Source: Nibribacter ruber
GTDB lineage: Bacteria; Bacteroidota; Bacteroidia; Cytophagales; Hymenobacteraceae
DNA length: 64,000 nt
Assembly (NCBI RefSeq): GCF_009913235.1
Contig: NZ_CP047897.1
Location: 3,719,001 to 3,783,000, forward strand
Direction: 5' to 3'
Shown here in pieces: positions 60,725 through 64,000 of the stretch. The notes under the pieces were generated by a model, which searched no databases, had not been told where the DNA came from, and worked only from the letters and a program-made list of their open reading frames with translations. Made by a program: the position numbers and the translations under genes. The stretch's first letter is position 1; every line of letters begins with the position of its first letter.

Positions 60725-61600
60725 TTGAAACTCGCACTAGTAACCTATTCAGATTTGCACAGCTACGGCTCTTTGAGCAGCAGTGAAGACAGCGTGTTGG
60801 TAGACTACCTTACTTCTAAAGGCCTGGACCTGACCGTGGAGGTTTGGAATGACCCAGCCGTCAACTGGCAGCAATATGAGGTGGCCATCCTTAAATCGCC
60901 GTGGGACTACTTTAACCGCATTGAAGAGTTTATGGCGTGGCTGGACAAAATAGAAGGACTGGGCGTGCGCCTGCTCAACCCCATAGACATTGTGCGCTGG
61001 AATACAGACAAGCACTACCTTTTAGAAATTGAGAAGGCTGGCCTGCCCGTAGTCCCTTCTGCCTTGCTCAAAAGAGGAACAGAGATTAATCTCGAGGACC
61101 TCTACACTCGGTTTAGTACGGATAAACTCATTGTGAAACCAACCGTAAGTGGCGGCGCCAAGAACACGTTCATTGTTACCAAAGAACAGGCAGCCGCTGA
61201 GCTGCCTAAGATTCAGGAGCTGACCGCTACAGAAGATTTCCTGGCCCAGCCGTTCATGCCCCAGATTCAGGAAGAAGGGGAATGGTCGTTTCTGTTCTTC
61301 GGGGGGAAATATAGCCATACCTTACTCAAATCTGCCAAGAGCGGAGATTTTAGAGTGCAGCACTTCTTTGGCGGTACCATCCATCCTCAGATGGCCCCTG
61401 CGCACCTATTGAGCCAAGCCCAGAAACTGGTGGACAAATTTGCCCAAGGCTGTCTGTACGCACGCGTAGACGGCATAGTGGTGGGAGAGGAGTTGCAACT
61501 CATGGAACTAGAGCTGATTGAACCCTTTTTGTTTCTGCACACGAATGAGCACGCGCTGAAAAACTACTATCAAGCCTTGAAAAGCATGCTTCCAGGATAG
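60725..61600 (+). CDS. ATP-grasp domain protein (RimK/DcsG-like), TTG start
   Basis: A 291-residue ATP-grasp protein. The frame opens at TTG 60725 (MKLALVTYSD); an in-frame TAA at 60710-60712 leaves no upstream ATG. The ATP-grasp parts are visible: DKLIVKPTVSGGAKNTF (near 132-148), FLAQPFMPQI (near 174-183), GEWSFLFFGG (near 187-196) and ARVDGIVVGEELQLMELELIEP (near 245-266, metal ligands). The closest functional analogues are RimK-like ligases and the DcsG enzyme of cycloserine synthesis. Substrates are unknown. It probably ligates a carboxylate to an amine or thiol in the cytoplasm. Confidence 0.85.
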   Translation: MKLALVTYSDLHSYGSLSSSEDSVLVDYLTSKGLDLTVEVWNDPAVNWQQYEVAILKSPWDYFNRIEEFMAWLDKIEGLGVRLLNPIDIVRWNTDKHYLLEIEKAGLPVVPSALLKRGTEINLEDLYTRFSTDKLIVKPTVSGGAKNTFIVTKEQAAAELPKIQELTATEDFLAQPFMPQIQEEGEWSFLFFGGKYSHTLLKSAKSGDFRVQHFFGGTIHPQMAPAHLLSQAQKLVDKFAQGCLYARVDGIVVGEELQLMELELIEPFLFLHTNEHALKNYYQALKSMLPG

Positions 61601-61601
61601 G

Positions 61602-61639
61602 CGTTTTTAGCCTGATTTCCAGAAAAGAAGCCAAAAACG
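61602..61639. repeat. 38-bp intergenic palindrome, copy 21 (arm shared with terminator)
   Basis: Copy with CCAG centre, starting 1 base after the ATP-grasp stop codon. Its right arm AAAAACG is the start of the next hairpin. Confidence 0.95.
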
Positions 61640-61682
61640 GAAAGCCCTTGCAATACTCTTATTGCAAGGGCTTTCCGTTTTT
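61633..61682. terminator. 22-bp-stem bidirectional terminator sharing an arm with the palindrome
   Basis: Perfect 22-base arms (61633-61654 and 61661-61682) and a 6-base loop, with A-tract and T-tract ends, at the convergent junction of the ATP-grasp and SDR genes. Confidence 0.94.
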
Positions 61683-61698
61683 AAATATTTGCGGGTTC

Positions 61699-62472
61699 TT
61701 AAGAGAAGTAGTTCACGCTCATGCCACCGTCTACGGCGATGCACTGCCCCGTGATATAGGCCGCCGCGGGCATACATAAGAAAGCCACGGCTCCGGCCAC
61801 GTCCTCTGGGTTGCCAATCACATTGAGAGGCGTACGGCTTAACACGCTTTTCAGGTAGTCCTGGTCTTGTAATACGGTTTCAGCCAAAGGCGTTCTGATG
61901 TACCAAGGCGCCACGCAGTTCACGCGTATGCCGTAGGGTGCCCATTCGCCGGCCAGGTTCTTAGACAGCTGGATTAAGGCTGCTTTGGTCATGCCGTAGA
62001 TAGCGCCCGTGCGCACATGGCCTAAACCAGCCACCGAAGACACGTTCACCACATTGCCCTGCGGCGACTTCTGCAACAACGGCAAGGCATGCTGGCACAA
62101 CTCAAACGCACTGGTGAGGTTGGTCTGCAACAGAAAGCTGTATTCTTCTGGGCTGTATTCCTGGATCTTCTTTCGGATATTGGTACCTACGTTGTTGACC
62201 AAGATATCCAAGCCGCCCCAGGTATTCTGAATCAATTGAAGGAGGTTGTGACGGTCGGCGGCTATGCTCACGTCCGCTACCATGCCCGAGGCTTTGAGGC
62301 CTCGGGCCCGGTAATCTACCACGGCCTGATTAACTTCCAACTCCTTACGAGCTACTAGGAGGACTTCGGCGCCCAACATCAATAGTTCCTCGGCAATGGC
62401 GGCTCCTATGCCTTTGGTGGCGCCCGTGACCAGGGCTCTGCGGCCTTCTAAACTCCAACGGTTCTGTTGCAT
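61699..62472 (-). CDS. Short-chain dehydrogenase/reductase
   Basis: A 257-residue classical SDR (FabG/tropinone reductase-like). The ATG at 62470-62472 ([21 protein letters not shown]) places the TGxxxGIG cofactor motif near residue 17. NNVG is near residue 93, the catalytic Ser in NVSSVAG near 141 and YGMTKAAL with Tyr/Lys near 157-161. An open upstream extension reads the repeat at 62543-62580 and is an artefact. Substrate unknown. It may be a sugar, keto-acyl or other ketone reductase. Confidence 0.92.
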   Translation of the reverse strand: MQQNRWSLEGRRALVTGATKGIGAAIAEELLMLGAEVLLVARKELEVNQAVVDYRARGLKASGMVADVSIAADRHNLLQLIQNTWGGLDILVNNVGTNIRKKIQEYSPEEYSFLLQTNLTSAFELCQHALPLLQKSPQGNVVNVSSVAGLGHVRTGAIYGMTKAALIQLSKNLAGEWAPYGIRVNCVAPWYIRTPLAETVLQDQDYLKSVLSRTPLNVIGNPEDVAGAVAFLCMPAAAYITGQCIAVDGGMSVNYFS

Positions 62473-62542
62473 GTTCTGTGGTTCAATTTGGTAATGGAAC
62501 CCAAGTCTACGCAGAAACTCTGTAACCTGATGCCTTTGCCGC

Positions 62543-62580
62543 CGTTTTTGGGCTGTTTTCTGGAAATCAGGCCAAAAACG
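62543..62580. repeat. 38-bp intergenic palindrome, copy 22
   Basis: Intact copy with CTGG centre between two minus-strand genes, upstream of the SDR gene. Confidence 0.92.
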
Positions 62581-62703
62581 ATGGTCTGGTTCATTCTCTC
62601 TGAAAGAGAAGGTTAGGAGGAGGGTTGGCGTTGGAGATTGTCGTAGAGACCAGGCACTGCCTTGTCTCTTGCACATTGCTTTCTTCTCCTGATTTATTTG
62701 GCA

Positions 62704-62798
62704 GTGTAAACACCCCCTCGCCCTCCTCGAAGGGGGAATCATCATTGCCAACATTGGTAAAAACAATCAGCAATTAACAACCAGCAATCAACAAGCAG
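62704..62798. repeat. Composite repeat, second copy (inverted G-rich part plus heptamers)
   Basis: 62704-62740 is the reverse complement of a sequence closely similar to 10996-11031 (GATTCCCC, GAGG, GTTTAC blocks conserved). It is followed after 23 bases by five 7-base units of CAATCAG/CAATTAA type, 62764-62798, in the same orientation as at 11047-11095. Confidence 0.78.
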
Positions 62799-62818
62799 CA
62801 GCCAAAAAGTATGGGCAT

Positions 62819-62849
62819 AAAAAAAGCCGGTGGTTAAACCGGCTTTTTT
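62819..62849. terminator. Intrinsic terminator downstream of rplS
   Basis: Stem AAAAAGCCGGT with its complement, 6-base loop, with A-tract and T-tract flanks. It lies 39 bases beyond the rplS stop codon on the minus strand. Confidence 0.9.
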
Positions 62850-62887
62850 CAGAACTAAAACTATGGGAAAACCAATTGGATATGGTC

Positions 62888-63241
62888 CTATCCTCTTCTT
62901 TCTTTGATACGAGCAGCTTTACCAGAAAGGCCTCTCAAGTAGAACAGACGAGCTCTTCTTACTTTACCTCTGCGGATAACCTCAATCTTCTCGATGTTTG
63001 GAGAAAGAAGCGGGAAAATACGCTCTGTACCGATTTGGTTAGACACTTTTCTTACAGTGAAAGTCTCGCTTACACCAGAGTTTCTGCGTTGCAAAACCAC
63101 GCCTTGGAATTGCTGGATACGCTCTTTGTTACCCTCACGGATTTTCACGTGAATGTTCACGGTATCGCCAGCAGCAAAAGAAGGAATAGACGCACGCTTA
63201 TCCGTGAATTCCTGCTCTACTAATTTGATTAAATCGCTCAT
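62888..63241 (-). CDS. rplS: Ribosomal protein L19
   Basis: A 117-residue ribosomal protein of the 50S subunit at the 30S interface. Characteristic stretches are [26 protein letters not shown] (beginning, barrel), [21 protein letters not shown] and [20 protein letters not shown]. Full length and highly basic. It lies downstream of trmD, the usual order, with an 88-base gap that has its own candidate promoter, and a strong terminator follows. Confidence 0.98.
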   Translation of the reverse strand: MSDLIKLVEQEFTDKRASIPSFAAGDTVNIHVKIREGNKERIQQFQGVVLQRRNSGVSETFTVRKVSNQIGTERIFPLLSPNIEKIEVIRRGKVRRARLFYLRGLSGKAARIKERRG

Positions 63242-63282
63242 GACTATAATATAGTGTCTATTTTATCTCAAAATTCGGAGTG

Positions 63283-63290
63283 CAAATATA
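63283..63290 (-). promoter_or_regulatory. Candidate -7 box for rplS
   Basis: TATATTTG on the minus strand matches TAnnTTTG, 42 bases before the rplS ATG. A TTG occurs 24 bases further upstream, slightly beyond the usual spacing. Confidence 0.45.
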
Positions 63291-63329
63291 GACGTAATTT
63301 TTGTAATTGTAAATCAAGTAGTAATAAAT

Positions 63330-64000
63330 TTATTCTTCGGGCAATAAATCAGGCCTGCGTTCGCGGGTTCTCTGTACTGCCTGCTCAAAGCGCCACTCCT
63401 CTACTTTAGGGGTATTGCCAGAAAGAAGAATCTCCGGGACGCCATGTCCCTCAAAGTCAGCGGGCCGGGAATACACCGGCGGCGCCAACAGGTTGTCCTG
63501 AAAGGAGTCTGACAAGGCACTGCTCTCATCATTCAACACGCCGGGTATGATTCTGATGATAGAATCTGCCAACACGGCCGCGGCCAGTTCGCCACCAGAC
63601 AGAACATAGTCGCCTATGCTTATCTCATGGGTCACAAACATGTCCCTCACGCGCTGGTCCACGCCTTTGTAATGACCGCAGAGAATGATGATGTTCTCCA
63701 GCAGAGACAAGCGGTTGGAGGTTGCCTGGTTTAGCGTCTGGCCGTCTGGGGTCATGTAAATGACCGCGTCATAGCTGCGCTGGGCCTGCAGTTCTCTAAT
63801 GCACTTGGCAATAGGCTCTACCATCAAGACCATGCCCGCCCCGCCGCCAAACGCATAGTCATCAATCTGACCGTGTTTGTTGATGGCGTAGGCGCGTAGG
63901 TCATGCAGATGAACTTCCACCAGGCCTTTGTCCTGGGCACGCTTTAAGATGGAGTGGCTGAAGGGTCCGTCCAGTAAACTAGGCTGGCAGGTGATGATGT
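63330..64000 (-). CDS. trmD: tRNA (guanine-N1)-methyltransferase, partial (5' end outside window)
   Basis: The minus-strand frame is open to the window edge, where it reads IITCQPSLLDGPFSHSIL, the typical TrmD N-terminus lacking only a few residues. The visible part is about 223 codons. The trefoil-knot SAM site is seen in LCGHYKGVDQRV and ISIGDYVLSGGELAAAV. The enzyme methylates G37 of tRNAs reading CNN codons. A GTG codon at 63920 looks like a start but lies within the conserved VEVHLHDLR segment, so the gene is not complete here. Confidence 0.95.
   Translation of the reverse strand, partial: IITCQPSLLDGPFSHSILKRAQDKGLVEVHLHDLRAYAINKHGQIDDYAFGGGAGMVLMVEPIAKCIRELQAQRSYDAVIYMTPDGQTLNQATSNRLSLLENIIILCGHYKGVDQRVRDMFVTHEISIGDYVLSGGELAAAVLADSIIRIIPGVLNDESSALSDSFQDNLLAPPVYSRPADFEGHGVPEILLSGNTPKVEEWRFEQAVQRTRERRPDLLPEE

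Larger units (their letters stand above)
62473..62887. other. 415-bp gene-free interval
   Basis: Contains a copy of the 38-bp palindrome, the second composite repeat and the rplS terminator. No gene is supported. Confidence 0.65.

Noticed and set aside
63330-63920. trmD as a complete gene starting at GTG 63920
   Set aside because: The frame continues to the window edge with conserved TrmD N-terminal sequence, so the true start is outside.

Overview
The window is one contiguous piece of a Bacteroidota chromosome, most likely family Hymenobacteraceae (Rufibacter/Nibribacter-like; genus inferred, not proven). The grounds are: a C-terminal type IX secretion (T9SS) sorting domain on two proteins, TAnnTTTG-type -7 promoter boxes, an UpxY-like NusG paralog beside an exopolysaccharide (EPS) locus, many small lipoproteins, roughly 50% GC, and a dense family of 38-bp intergenic palindromes. 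No rRNA, tRNA, CRISPR array, IS element or prophage was seen.

Layout. 1-11.4 kb (minus strand): a partial FAD/NAD(P)-binding protein, a MoxR ATPase, two secreted parvulin-type prolyl isomerases (one carrying an inserted OmpA-like domain), a three-gene partner-switching module (SpoIIE-type phosphatase, STAS antagonist, HATPase anti-sigma-like kinase), guaB and a rhodanese. 11.5-19.4 kb (plus strand): pnuC and a NadR-like kinase (NAD salvage), a PAP2 phosphatase, a DUF2490 protein, an aldose epimerase-like protein, a NADAR gene interrupted by an amber codon, and an HlyD/FtsX/LolD-like ABC export operon. 19.5-25.6 kb: SIMPL protein, SpoIIAA-like protein, MscS channel, small secreted proteins, a Cys-rich unknown and a zinc amidase. 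25.7-28.1 kb: class A penicillin-binding protein.

28.2-51.3 kb is the EPS locus. On the minus strand are Wza-like export protein, Wzc-like tyrosine kinase, UpxY-like antiterminator, UDP-glucuronate epimerase-like enzyme, a 1025-residue flippase fused to a nucleotidyltransferase-like and a thymidylate-kinase-like domain, a second P-loop kinase-like protein, a Wzy/ligase-like membrane protein, a GT4 glycosyltransferase and a DUF354 protein. A WcaJ-like initiating sugar transferase lies about 10 kb upstream. Between them sit two paralogous polysaccharide lyases (plus strand) bracketed by two paralogous T9SS proteins (minus strand), a mirrored duplication. The likely logic is synthesis, polymerisation and export of a uronic-acid-containing polymer together with secreted proteins that bind or trim it.

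52.4-64 kb is housekeeping: a TIGR01777 epimerase, folE with a 6-pyruvoyl-tetrahydropterin synthase-type gene, a coiled-coil secreted protein, pirin, pgi, a pyrophosphatase-like lipoprotein lacking catalytic Asp residues, an M20 amidohydrolase, an ATP-grasp protein, an SDR, rplS and a 5'-truncated trmD.

The most striking non-coding signal is the 38-bp palindrome, 22 copies in 64 kb, all intergenic. At three convergent gene ends it shares one arm with a long unique terminator hairpin, at a fourth it is extended to a perfect 58-bp palindrome, and it reads open in several frames so that it creates false N-terminal extensions of neighbouring genes. A second composite repeat (G-rich hairpin plus AATCAAC heptamers) occurs at 11.0 and 62.7 kb.
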